Positions 40,650-52,464 of a stretch of DNA of 64,000 nucleotides are shown here, in pieces. The translations under genes and the position numbers were made by a program. The number at the start of each line of letters is the position of its first letter. Position 1 is the first letter of the stretch. Source of the DNA: Ornithodoros turicata (taxonomy: Eukaryota; Arthropoda; Arachnida; Ixodida; Argasidae); the NCBI RefSeq assembly GCF_037126465.1, contig NW_026999322.1, positions 124,001 through 188,000 of the forward strand. The letters run 5' to 3'. The notes beneath the pieces are model-generated. The model searched no databases, had not been told where the DNA came from, and was given only the letters and a program-made list of their open reading frames with translations.

Positions 40650-42752
40650 TGATCCACTCGAGCTTACCATATGCGCAGCTTCTGTACAAGTCCACGTCAT
40701 TGTAGAGGTATCGTTTGCCGTCGTACGCCATCAGACCTCTTTTCATATTTCTGATGGTGTACATGCACTGTTTCTTTCCTACTATTGACACCTGTTCGTG
40801 CGATATGCCAGTGTGCTTGAATAGGGTATCGTGCTACATATCATGAAAGATGTGTGTGTATGCACATTGTTCTTTTTTGACCCCTTTAGTTCTTGCTATC
40901 TGTTTTCCCCAGGGTATTTTGATTGAATTCATTCTTTGCTTGATGATTGCTTTGCTTGATTGCTTTGCTTGATTGCTTTCAAGCATATTACATCCTCTAT
41001 AGGTATGCTACCTGTTTCACTTTTGAACGTGCCAAGCCTACTGCGATTCCTCTCGCTGTACAGTGGATGATCCCGATCGAAGGAAAACAAGTCTAAATGG
41101 GCGTAGGCGATCGCTCGTAACTGATCTTCATAGTCTTTGCAGAATAGGTCGAGGATCAGAAAATTAGTGTCGAAGTAGGAGGTAATTACCGGACAAGTGA
41201 GCTTAGTCAGCAGTGTTTCATAGTGGAACAAGTACACCGTTAATGTACTCCGTTCTAAAATCGTGAAGCCGATCTGCAGGGGGAAATCACACACTTTTCT
41301 TTTGTGTATTTCGTACATGATGCAATTGGGGGATGAAACCATTCGCACACATTCCGCCGTCTCCTCATGGAAGGCTACTCGAATATCCTGCTTATTAAAT
41401 TTATTTAGCAGCATTCTCCCGAAGACCACGTTATTTGAGATTTTATAGTAATTTTTGGAACGTCATGCCAGAGGCAACGCGTCTTGCAACATTGTGCTCG
41501 ATGCAGGAATAGTGGCTGACGAAATTTTAGAATTCGGTGAATTTTCTTCACCCTCATGCCTAATCTACAATGGGGCGCGAGCAGCGCGTAATGAACCAGG
41601 TACTCGACCTTGTTCTTGCGAGTGAGCAGCAGCTTTTTGCTGTTCGTTGGCTGATACATTAACTCTTCGAAGAGCCATCGCGGAAGCCAGGGGGAAGTGC
41701 CACGTCAGAGCGTGGATAGATTTTGGATACTCAAGTCACACATGCACACGTATCCCACGTCCGAATCCGTTGGGAGACGCATAAAATCCACGGAGCTAAA
41801 ATCCCCGACCCATTCGAAATCGCCGACAGGGAGGTGCTTTATCATACTGAATTCGTAAAGATTGTTGCAATCTATGTATGATATGGTACGGCTCCTCTTT
41901 TTCGGAATCATAGCCACTGCACAGAGGGTTGTTAGCCCGTAAATGATGCCTGCTCGCCTGACAGAGCCCGCCTCTAACACCCGATTCAACGGTCCCGTAC
42001 ATGTCCTCGTCGATGATCAATTCCAATCTTGCCTGCGTGTAATTTAGGGTGCATTGCCACGAATAGGATGGCAGAGGAACGCAATGAAGCAATTCCAACC
42101 CGCGATCATCGTGGCACAGGCGTCGGAGGTGTTGCATTACGTCAGCATGTAATAGGGCATCCATTTTCAGGTACAATGCATTTTAATCCCTCGGATTCGA
42201 GCATCCAAGATTGTTCAAATACGTGCAGCGCGTACTGATAGTCTTTGCCGCTTATATCCTCTCCCGTGAGATCGTTTCCGAAGGCTGATTTTGCTGGCAG
42301 ATCCAATTCTTTGTACACCGTGAATGAGTTAGTGTGGCTGTACGGGAATACAGTTTTACGAAGCAAAATTTTGTAGTCGTGTCCAAATAGCTGCTTCAGC
42401 CATTGGAACGCCTCTGCACTTCCCATAGATCTGACGGTTTCCACGAGCTCTCCCAGCGACGAATTGAGTGTACTGCATGGTGTCTCTGAATACGAAGGTG
42501 CCAATTTCGAACGATCAAATTTTTTCCATGGAAGTGGCCATGATGAAGGGAGCTCGCTTCCACCCGAAAAGGTGAAATTCCAGCAGCAGTCTGGCCACAT
42601 CATAGGCCAGATTGTGCTCCATGATGGGCAGTTTTTCTCTCGTCATGCACGCCACGTTACAGGGGCTGCACAGCGTCGCGAAGTAATTTGTCTCGCTAGC
42701 AGTACAACGCTTGGAATTCTCGTGATGCCAGACATGGGGTAGATCCTGTTAA
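40650..42752 (-). pseudogene. PolB C-terminal half, inverted extra copy (element 3 left arm)
   Basis: Begins in the Cys/His-rich insertion of the exonuclease domain (homologous to about 57910) and runs to the PolB C-terminus. DCNNLYE (motif A region) and the motif B region are present, with many frameshifts. Within motif C the FDTDS of element 2 reads FDTNF. At CTACCCCATGT it agrees with the right arm of element 3 rather than with element 2, which suggests the two arms come from one lineage. A long GCTTTGCTTGATT tandem repeat interrupts it near 40930-40985. Confidence 0.85.
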
Positions 42753-42947
42753 ATCTAATCCCACTGATTGGCTGTTAAGCCTACAGAACATAGCCTTCGT
42801 TAGCGCCCGCCAGATGGGGCGCTCGGCAGCGACCTCGTTGCGGCTTTATCACAGATGTCGAAACTTACCTCGTTAAAGTTAACTTGGTTAACCAAAGTTA
42901 ACAAACTTACCTACCTGGAATGATCATCAATCGCACTAGGAGCTATG
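42753..42947. other. Junction of inverted end with deleted inner TIR
   Basis: PolB homology stops at about 42752. A fragment of inner TIR follows (GATTGG, CAGATGGGGCGCTCGGCAGC, TTATCACAGATGTCGAAACT), then a TTAACTTGG / CCAAAGTTAAC near-palindrome, then only the last codons of the 85-aa ORF (GATCATCAATCG to CTATGGA). Confidence 0.75.
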
Positions 42948-43002
42948 GATGGACATAAAGATGCATCACACCTCGCTACACAGTCTGCTCCAGTTATTCC
43001 AC

Positions 43003-43568
43003 TGTGCGCATGTCTAGTTCCACCCACGCAGAACATAATGAGACACAAGGAGTTATTTAGCATTCCGCCGCAGAAGATACTCTACGCACGAAAGTATGCA
43101 GCTGGATGGGAAAATTTCGATAGAGTGGGGTTTATTGACGGGATACACACAGATTGGGATGAAAAATATGCCCCTCTCATAGTTATTGACGATCAAATCA
43201 CGGAAAAGGGGGTTCTATCAGAGGTAGAGTCACTGTTTGTGCATGGTAGCCATCATAAGAATGCGTCCGTGATCCGGATCACACAAGCCCTGTTCTATCA
43301 CAACACTGCTTTTTGAACGATATCCTTGAATGCCAGTTATATAGTATCGTTCCAGAACGCTCGGTCCGTACAGCAGATTGAAACCTTTGGACGTCAAGTA
43401 TTCAGGAAACAGGGGCTTTCCTATCTCCTTGACGCATATAACCAGGCGACGGAGAAGGCGCACGATTATTTAGTTGTGAATCTCCAATCGCAAACACGTC
43501 CGTACCGTAGCCTGCGAACGGGTATTTTACAGCGCGAGCGACAGTTCCTGTTTACACCCGCGAAATGA
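43003..43568 (+). pseudogene. Packaging ATPase lacking its P-loop (element 3)
   Basis: The frame resumes at TQNIMRH-like sequence; the Walker A segment and most of residues 5-24 are deleted. Walker B (LIVIDD) is kept. A stop at about 43315 splits the rest. Confidence 0.88.
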
Positions 43569-43990
43569 CCGATCTTAGAAGACATCCCACGCTCCTCAAA
43601 GTATTGGCCACCAGCAACCCGGCACAACCGTGCAGAGTTACTTAAAGAGCTCAGCTGCGATGACATTCGAATCCCTTCGGAAATCTGTCTGAACATTCTA
43701 CACAGAAATATCCCACTTTTGACTGAACTTCATCAAAAACTTGAGAGAATAGAAACAAAATCACCTGCTTTCTCACTTACAAGTTACTTCATAAGAGTCC
43801 CCGGCAGTTCCCTTTCGTTTTTTCTTACTTTGCATTAAACATATTACCCCCCGGCAGTTGTAGAAATATATTAGGGGACAACGAGGTGGTCTCATTCCCA
43901 TACTTCCACTGCTCCTCTCAGGGCTCCCAAGTCTCATGGCGGGAGTTGTCGGGCGAGCAATATCCGAAGCCATCGGTCATGGCTCATAGA
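43565..43990 (+). pseudogene. Hydrophobic-tail small protein, broken (element 3)
   Basis: Homologue of 9228-9602 with a frameshift near 43605 and a duplicated CCCCGGCAGTT segment (43800-43860) around inserted sequence. The end GRAISEAIGHGS-like segment remains near 43960. Confidence 0.75.
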
Positions 43991-44290
43991 ATAGAAATAG
44001 GTGAAGCTTTGAAATTCAACGATTCGAACGTCGTATAAGTGAGCAAAATACTGGAAGCTCTCTATTACTTGCTCAAGTGTGTTCGCTATCATCCTCCTCC
44101 TCCTATGGAACCTGTCCACTCGGCACCCAAACCGGAACCGGAACCCAATAAATTCTATTTTAGTCTTCGATCCTCCGGAAGAAACCATCAAGAAACCCAG
44201 TTGGTACATAAAAATATCGAGAATTATAAGCGCTCTGAAAATGCACCGAATTGCTCGCTGGAGCAAATATGGGGCCCTATAGAAAGATCA
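43981..44290 (+). pseudogene. Pro-rich protein, broken (element 3)
   Basis: Starts MAHRIEIGEA; a stop follows at about 44036. Only four prolines remain in the run, and most of the basic half is deleted before KISRIISALK. Confidence 0.75.
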
Positions 44291-45252
44291 TGGAGAAAGG
44301 GTTAGGTGGAGTGGATCGGTACATTATCATCGGACATTATCACAAGCTCACGCGCAGAGAAGCCACCGAACAGCTGAAAAAAGAAGATGCTTGCACCCTT
44401 CACAACACCATGAAATGAAAAATTTAAGCGGCGCTCTACCATCACAACTCACGTGAGAGATTTATATCAGGCAGACCTTCTGGATATGCGTAAATATTAG
44501 AAATTTAATAAGGGCTAAAAGTACATCTTAACGATCATAGATACGCTATCAAGGTACCTGTACATGGTCCCCGTTCGCACAAAAGATGTAAAGAAAGCTT
44601 CGAACGAGTTTTCCGTGATGGAATTCCGAAGAATCTCCTCCTCGATCGCGGAAGCGCATTTTGGGGATCCCCCATTCGTCAGTATTTTCAGTCGCTACTA
44701 AATCACTAACACAAAGTGGAATGAAGGCGGCCTCTTGTGAACGCGTGCAAAGAACAATTAGAGAAAGAATAACCAGGCATTTCTGGTTCATGTGCCCATG
44801 ACTGGGCACATTCCGTCACGGGCGAAAAGCCGAAAAACGTGAATGGCAAGAATGAAGTATCTATGTTCAACAGATTGGATCGTAAGACGACCCCGCGCGA
44901 GAACAAGTATAAAGTATAAAGTAGGGGACCAGGTGAGGCTCGCGTTAGATTGCGTCGTGTTGGCCAAAGGCTATGACGAAAGGTGGATGATCAAAGTGTT
45001 CGAGGTGTCGCGAAGGAGAAAGACTGATCCACCCACAGTGTACGTGAAAGATTCGATGGGAAAAGAAATACTGGGATCATTCTATGAGCAGGAATTGCAG
45101 CCCATTCGCCATCTTTCCTCGTACGATAAGTGACTCATATCCGCGATGATTAGAAAGAAGAAAATTAATGGGGTATTGCACTACTTCGTTTGTTGGCTCG
45201 GATACGCCAAAGATCGCGATTCTTGGGTGCCTGCCAGCGATGTCAGAAAATG
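44270..45252 (+). pseudogene. Chromodomain integrase, broken (element 3)
   Basis: Homologous along its length to 7774-8817, with stops at about 44415 and 44500, several deletions and a rearranged middle near 44790. The C-terminal part from about 44930 and the chromodomain end are recognisable, with a TGA at about 45130. Confidence 0.88.
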
Positions 45253-46363
45253 GGGTTTTTCATTCCCAACAGCTTCCTGAACGTGAACCAAGCGTCGGAT
45301 AACCTGATAACGGTATCAACGGAGAAGGGGCAGATAAAACAGCTTACGTTCGACGACATGGACACACTATTGGATAAACTATTCCTCGAATATGGGATAG
45401 AGTGGCCTTACGAGGAAGATCACTGTGTGCTTAAGTTACCATCGCGCGAGCGCTTGGTGAAATTAATCGACAGACCGCTGCATCTAGCTTTTGGAATCAC
45501 CAACATCGATGGAGGTTACCTGGAGGGCGGCAGAGTATGCACTGTCCGAAACGTGTTAAGGCTTGCGGAGGAAAGAGCCTTTATGGTGCGAGTTCGCAGG
45601 GTGGTATTGATGAATAACGATCTAATTTTAGAACCCCGATCGCTAATTACCGACACATTCAACGAATTCTTCGAACGGTACAGAATCAAGGGTGGAATAG
45701 AGATACACTTACTCGCTCGTTCTCCGGTGAATTTCAACTTGTCAACCGAGTTCCTGGGCCTCATTCAGGGGAGGCGCATCAACGTTCAAGGATCCCGAAA
45801 ACTCATCACGTGTAATCCCATAGTAAAGACGTACCACATTCAGATAAATACTCGAGAGACGGAAACTCGGAGCATTTCACTTCCACCGAATTACTACGAA
45901 ACACCTGAAGCTCTCGTGAGCGCCATCAATGAGCGTTTGCAACCCGAAGCTTCCCCCTCGTGCGATGCATGGGCGAGGAAGTGTTCATTGAGCTTGCGAG
46001 ACAACGCGTCGCTTACATTATTCGATTACTTTGTGTACCTAGTAGGTTTCGGCGCGAAAACCGTATTTACCGAAAATGATACGGCCGTCGACGAAGTGAC
46101 CATAGATCTTCCCAATAACTTTATTATGATATACACGGATCTCCTCACGCCCTTCGTATTGGGAAACCGGTGTCATCCCATACTGAAATTAATTCAATTC
46201 GTTTACAATAGGACGAAAGAGCAACTGAGTTTCAACTTTCTTCCAGTTCAGTACTTTAAGTTCGTGCAGCTCAAAATTTTCTTAATCACGGTCTCTATAC
46301 CCGACGACACGGGTCGCAAGCTACCGCTACAAAATCGCTGTAAATCGACGCTGACGCTGCACT
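45250..46363 (+). pseudogene. Penton-like minor capsid protein, N-terminally deleted (element 3)
   Basis: A long open frame that shows the penton to be one gene, without the frameshift of element 2. About 50 N-terminal residues are missing: the sequence jumps from MSEN to the FIPNSFLNVNQ region. It is cut five codons before its end by the insertion at 46368. Confidence 0.88.
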
Positions 46364-46367
46364 TTAA

Positions 46368-47020
46368 AGGAGTACAGAGGGCCATCCAAAAAAATTTCAG
46401 ATTAAGACATCTAATGAAAGTGTATGTGTCATTATACCGAAGAGCGCGAAAGGTTTTGATGTGCGCAATTTGTTTCCCAGAAAAAAACTCACATAAACAT
46501 AGCTCCGGGCGTTCACCCTCAACTCGCCACTCCAGCTATAACGAGGATGAGGAGGTATGATAGCACGTCACCGATGACGGCATAAGGAGACTCGTTCTGG
46601 TTTGCCGGTCAGTGGGGGTCAGCGCCTTGTCCCTTTGCCGCCGTAAACCTGTTTTGCCAGTTTTCCCTGAGAATTGTGGATAGAAGGAGCGGCCGAAGCA
46701 ATACCGAGCAAGGAGAAAGGCTTTATCAGAACCCCGAACAGCCGAGTAGCAGACGACAGCGGAGTAGCAGACAACATTTCTCTAGGCCAATCAGCGAGCG
46801 TTCTCCTTATAGCGTCAGCGCGAGGTTGCAGGCAGATCACAGGCTGGTACTGCTCTTCACCACCGTTGCGCACGGTCGCTTTTTGTGGCGTATTTTAAAT
46901 TCAATTTCCGCGATAATTATGACTCTGTGGTGTAAATTACTTCGCATGGTGCATCTTAATGGCCTACTTAACAGTTTTATTGGAAGAAAACTGGGTGTTA
47001 AAAATGACTTCTGTGCTACT
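46368..47020. mobile_element. 653 bp element in a TTAA target (piggyBac/Kolobok-type)
   Basis: Flanked by TTAA at 46364-46367 and 47021-47024. Elements 1/2 carry the site once, at the penton-core overlap. Termini AGGAGTACAGAGG and, inverted, AGTAGCACAGAAG match at 10 of 13 bases. No transposase. Confidence 0.8.
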
Positions 47021-47026
47021 TTAAGC

Positions 47027-47302
47027 ATGTACACTAAAGCGGGACCAATCTATGAAATTGACGTTCCGACGGTGTACAGCTCGCACCTGTACCAGAGGGG
47101 AGGCAGTTTCTTTTCTCAGCTAGGGCGTTTCGCTATTCCAGTCTTTAAACGCGTATCGCCCTACTTAAAAAAGACGGCCGTGTCCGCAGCTAAACGCGTA
47201 GCCAAAAATCTGTCGGAGGGAGACTCTTTGCGAAGAGCTCTTTAAAGATCGGCGAAAGATACGGGCCAAGAAATTCATCGAGATCTCGGAGGGGCCGGGT
47301 GA
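47027..47302 (+). pseudogene. Basic core-like protein with one stop (element 3)
   Basis: Same length and frame as 20658-20936; one in-frame TAA at about 47243 where element 2 has a Lys codon. Confidence 0.85.
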
Positions 47303-47371
47303 AGAAAGAGGAGAAAGTTGTCTTCGACAGCATAAATCACTTCAGTTGCGCGGCAACAATTTAGTTGGGAG

Positions 47372-48683
47372 GTGGACACGATTAACGTTGTACATCCCGC
47401 CGCTCCGCTGTTCAAGAAGTCAAACACAATTATTTTCTGTGCCGGGAACGTAATTGCATATACTGAATGGGGAATACGAGCTAGATTACCCTGTCGCTGA
47501 CATATACTCCGTCATTGAGTTCCAAGTGCGGAAGACGAAGAGTAGTGACGAAAGTCAACATCGTACGTGACGATGGGTCGCTGCTGGAAACACACGTTGG
47601 CGATCGGACGACCTACGACGAGGTCTACCTCGTCAATGCGTTCGCCAGCTCGCTTTTCAAGAACGTGGCCGTTTTCTTGAATGAGACCATGGTTACGAAT
47701 AATAATTTGTATAGCTATAGAAACTACCTGGATATTTGCTTCACGCCAGCACCACGGAGCAAAATACCATGCATAAAGTGGGTCTGCACACGCAAGAAGA
47801 AGCACGTCAATCGGAAAACAACATTCCCGCTCGTGGACCAGCCGAACGATACAAGCACACAGTGCGGCAAGACCGTCGACCTGGTTTCCAAGATCATCTC
47901 GGACATTTTCCTGCAGCCTTAGCTACTCATATTGGGAGTGGAAATTAGGCTTGTTTTTTATCAAGGCTCCGACGAATTTCGAATTATGAAGACCACTCAG
48001 GAGCAGCACAGGCATAAAGTGGAATCACGAGTGCCACCTTGTACATAAAGGAAACCACCGTGTCACCCGGCCTATTCCCTGCGCACGAAACGAAATTGCA
48101 GCAGCGCAGGGCTCTCTACACACTGGCCGGAAGTGAATCGCGTATTCGTTCGCTACCTGTTGGCAACCTGGATGCATGCCTGGAAGATTTATTTCCAGAG
48201 GAGATACCGTCTAAGGTGGTGGTTGCATTCGTGCCCACCCTAGCCTGCCAGGGAGCATTCCATCGCGACCCGTATCGATTTGCTAACTGCGACATTGAGT
48301 CGGCGACGCTCACTGTGACCGGGACGCAGCGAGTGGACACGTTCGACATAATAACAACAATAACCTGAACCACCGAAGCTACTTCAACCTCTTGGAGCAG
48401 CTGTGCGAGAAGCACGTCTCCTACGAATATGACCACTACGTTGGAAACAAGTTCCTACTGTACCACGACCTGGATCCTATCAATCCTCCGTCCACCTGTC
48501 ACCGGTCAGGCGTGGCAACGTTCGTTTGCGGTGGTGGTGGTGGCTGTGAAAGTGCTCGCCGTCGTCGTTCGTCGGCCACTCTACTTCCGACGCGCCTTGG
48601 CCGAACCCCCTACCGTATTGATACGGTCCGAGAGTGTGAGATTGATGTCCGTGGATAAGAACAGGAACGTCAAACTGGATTAG
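47372..48683 (+). pseudogene. Major capsid protein, decayed (element 3)
   Basis: Homologue of 19240-20535. The start codon has become GTG. Frameshifts and deletions occur near 47520, 47740 and 48030, with a GGTGGTGGTGGT insertion near 48530. The terminal NRNVKLD-stop is kept. Confidence 0.88.
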
Positions 48684-48685
48684 CG

Positions 48686-48846
48686 ACGTTCGAGCAAGAT
48701 ATCGAGAGACTTTTGAAGTACAACGATTACACTTCGGCTCTCCTCTGTGGTGTATACGGTCGAGACGATCGTCTCCCCGCGCTGGGTAGACCGGGAATAA
48801 TCGTGGTCAACACCGATCGGCGACAGCAAGCCAGGGAGCACTGGGT
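48686..48846 (+). pseudogene. Adenain-type protease, N-terminal third only (element 3)
   Basis: The ATG is replaced by ACG. Homology to 18803-19237 stops right after the catalytic His region (REHW), where the iterated repeats begin. The Asp, Gln and Cys residues, and both CxxC genes that should follow, are deleted. Confidence 0.85.
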
Positions 48847-50430
48847 TAAAACAGATGGCCCCAATGCAGAGTGCATGGGGCCATCAGAGTGCAATGCAGA
48901 GTGCCGGGCATGCAGAGTGGCTGCTGAAGCTCGATGACCTAATTTTTCGGATACCATGATTTGAGACTTCCAAAGCATGGGAGTGCGCGAGTTTTGATAT
49001 AAAACAGGTGGCCGCAACGTGTTGGGACATGCAGCGTGGCTGCTGATGCTCCATGGCCTCATTTCTCGGAAAACATGATTTACGGTCTCCAAACTATGGC
49101 AGTACGCCAGTTTTGATATAAAACAGACGGCTCCGACGTGTTGGGCCATGCAGGGTGGCTGCTGAGGCTCCACGATCTCATTTCTCAGAAAACATGATTT
49201 ACGATCTCCAAACCATGGTGCACTGTTAGAAAAAAAGGTATTAATAAGGTATAATATTGTGCTCTTATACCTCTTTTATACCTTCTGCTTCAGATATATA
49301 CCTTTGGAGGGTATAGAAGAGGTACAAATCTCTTATTTATACCTCCAACCCTTCTCAAGGGTATGAAAGAGGTATAAAGGAGGGCTAACGTACCATATTT
49401 ATACCTCATCACCAGGCGTTCATATCCAGTACCAGCAATAGATCACCAGGCTATGCCTTTCACGGATACGATGAGGCTGCTTATACCTCCTGTTTCTTTA
49501 TACCTTTATGGTTTTTTATACCTTTGCTTCCGCAACGTGCTGTATCACATCATCATTATTTTTTCTTGACACGGTATCAGCTAAGTTAAACGTATATTTA
49601 ACTAAGAAACACACACATCAGTACAGTACTATCTAAATCCACATGGTTAGTTTATGGCTGCATAAAATCTTCATTGCTGGAATGTTGAATCTAGATGTCC
49701 TCACCCTTAGGGTTGCGTACCAGACGAAAGCTGCTCCACAGTTTGTCAAGTCGCCACCAGTATATCAGTATATGTTGCTCTGTAAACGTCTATCTCGCGA
49801 TGCATCGTGATACACACTTGATGACTGCGCAGAGCGATCTTGCTCCTTGAAAATTTTCGTTAGATTTCAACTCCACATTATTATTTTTAGATGCGGAGTA
49901 ATGTGCGCGAGGTTTTCGTCCTACTTCACAACCATATGCGTTTGCGTGTGTTTGTAATACCTGCGTGTGCGTATGTCAAACTTTTCTTTCCTCCAAGGGT
50001 GATTTTTCTAGTTCCCTCCTCTAAAAATACCTATGCCTAGGTGTGATGTAACACCATGATGGTACTCGTGCAGACCTTCACAGGGGTATAGAGGTATACC
50101 CCTAAAGGTATGGCATGTAGCCCTTTGTTGAGGACTATTTTTTATACCTGTAACCGAGGTATAAAATAATACCTAAGAAGGGCTAAGTTATTGAGCAGGC
50201 GATCTATACCTCTAAAAGTATAGATTTTTCTCTGAGTGTGTACGCGAGTTTTGATATAAAACAGATGACCCCAACGCGTTGGGGCATGCAGCGTGGCTGC
50301 TGAAGCTCGATGACCTAATTTCACAGAGAACATGATTTGCGACTTCCAAAGCATGGAAGTACGCGAGTTTTGATATAAAACAGATGGCCCCAACGTGTTG
50401 GGGCTGCTGATTTATAAGACGCGGGAGTGC
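48847..50430 (+). repeat. About 118 bp tandem repeats upstream of PolB (element 3)
   Basis: At least five units carrying GCGAGTTTTGATATAAAACA, then GATGGCCCCAACGTGTTGGG, then a CATGCAGCGTGGCTGCTGA block. They are interrupted by the CACTA-like element at 49221-50238. CCCCAAC-GT-GTTGGGG is a perfect short palindrome. The same core occurs in element 2 at 16810-17660. Confidence 0.85.
49221..50238. mobile_element. CACTA-like element, 2 bp TSD
   Basis: Starts CACTGTTAGAAAAA and ends with the inverse TTTTTCTCTGAGTG, flanked by TG on each side; removing it restores a normal 118 bp repeat unit. It is full of TATACCT/AGGTATA subterminal repeats in both orientations. No transposase ORF. Confidence 0.78.
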
Positions 50431-50527
50431 CTCAGCGGGAACAGTCTGCTTCGAGCCACAACTCGCTTCAAAAGTACGTTATTCGCCTCACTTGTTACAC
50501 GTATTTCACGGTTCCTTTTATTTTCAG
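50405..50527 (+). promoter_or_regulatory. PolB promoter, leader exon and intron (element 3)
   Basis: TTTATAAG at 50411-50418, CAGTCT at 50442-50447, donor GTACGT at 50474, acceptor TTTTATTTTCAG ending at 50527. Same layout as element 2. The base after the acceptor is G instead of T, so the spliced ATG seen in element 2 is lost here. Confidence 0.7.
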
Positions 50528-51884
50528 GGCCTAGGTGTGTATTCTGCTTCTTTGGCCCTCATGATATCGAGAATGAAGAACTATGGGAAGACGATTCTCG
50601 GGACGGCGCACCTCCTACACTGTCTGCTCATGTGATGCGATCACATCCGACGTGGATATATCCTGCCAGCCCTTCTTCCAGACTGACAGTGGATTTAAAG
50701 GTATTGTCAAAAGGTTCGTGCTGTTGGCATCTGTTCGCGATCGGGGAGTAGAGGATTTGCGACAATATTTAATAGTTCATTCTCACGATATGGTCGCTAT
50801 ATTGAGAGCGCAAAGAATACCCTTCAGGTCTTGCATTTCTTCCCATGTTTTGAATGATAAAGGAAACTAGGGGGAGATAATCGAGCATATCACCCACAGT
50901 TTGCTTGCGAAGTCCACAGCGACGCAGCTATCGCAAATACCTTGATGGACGTGATTCAGGAGTCCACAGGGCGCGTCAAAAATTATCAGCGGGTAGGGAG
51001 TGGGTTCGTGTCCACCGGCGTCCAAAACGTTCAAATGTGCATTTCCGCGGTGAAAACTAGAAAATTCCGATGCAATGGGGTCCTTCCAGCTCATTTGGCT
51101 AAACGCGGGAACGTGCTAATGAATATTCATTTACCGCCACGTTAGGAGGGTGAGCGTTTTAAATACAATACGCTCGCCTTCCTGCATCCACAGGGTTGGT
51201 GTACACGGACAAAAAATGTGAAAAGTATGCGTCAGAGTATTGGTGGCCTAGTCGTTTCCCCGTTTCCTACTCTGACCTGGAGAAATTCGAATACAAAAAC
51301 AAGATATCCATGTACGTGTATGAGTACATCGATCAGGGAGTGCACGTGTCGCGACACCCAAAACTCGAGTATGAAAAGAAAATTCACTTATTGGTAGGTC
51401 ATCCGGTTTTCGGTGCTTATCATTTTAGAGAAACGGTGAAAAAAAAACGGTGGTTATTCCGCTCACCACAAAGCGGTGGCTTTTGATGGAAATATTTTAA
51501 ACACTCGGGGAAATAAACACATTATACACACTTTATACACTCGGTGAAAATCGGCGTGGAACGACACTGTATACGTACAGTAACAAAGCACTTTATTTTC
51601 AGATTTTACAAGAGTTATAACAGTGATGGCCTGTATTTATTGTAATAGATGAGCAGGTGCATGTTAAGAGACTCGGCAGATATCGCGCACCGCTCTTTTC
51701 GCTGCAAAAATGTTAGGTAAAAGATATTCAGCCAGTTCATCCTGGAGTTGTGGTAGGTCACGATGACACGACACACTTAAAAGCGTGAAGAATGTGCTCA
51801 GCGCTACCGCCTACTTCGGACGTGTTGGTGGGATCAATAACCCCGACTTCGTTCCAGAAGGCCTCATCTGAAATGTCCACTGTG

Positions 51885-51889
51885 AGAGG
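51885..51889. repeat. 5 bp target-site duplication of gypsy (left)
   Basis: AGAGG, repeated at 56873-56877. Confidence 0.93.
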
Positions 51890-52073
51890 TGTTATGTTCT
51901 GTAACAGACGTTGTCGTGACGTGGGCTTAACATCCTGTTTAATGATGCTGAACATGGATTGCACAGTCCTTTTAAACAGATTTCCCAGGAATGGCAATGA
52001 CACTGAAAAGCGACACCAAGAAAGGGCGCCACAAGCCCATATGAAGAGGGCGCCACCTACAACATACATAACA
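51890..52073 (-). repeat. 3' LTR of gypsy
   Basis: 184 bp. On the minus strand it is preceded by a short purine tract (AAAAGGTGGGCA), the likely polypurine primer. Confidence 0.93.
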
Positions 52074-52464
52074 TGCCCACCTTTTACATATAACATGGAA
52101 ATCAGTGCCACTTTAGAAACTGGAAGAACAAACGTCACATTGCATAACGCTTCTGATTAAACAATGCTCAATTAGAAAGATCAATTCAAATAGGAAATGC
52201 AGAGCCGGCCAAATTCAACGCACTGGGAGTCCAAAGTCCATGATGGTCATTCAAAGAACTAGAAAGGCAACAACCATCACACCCCTTAACTAGTAATTAA
52301 CAGTTCAAGACATCGCTATCCACTCTTCCATTAAACACGTAACTTACAAATAGTCAAAACACTTCACTTATCAATTAGCAAGTTACTTAGCTTACAATTG
52401 TTCAAAACATTTAACATAAAAACTAACGAGTTCAAAAGTCCCCTGTTTCCATTAAGCACTTCAC

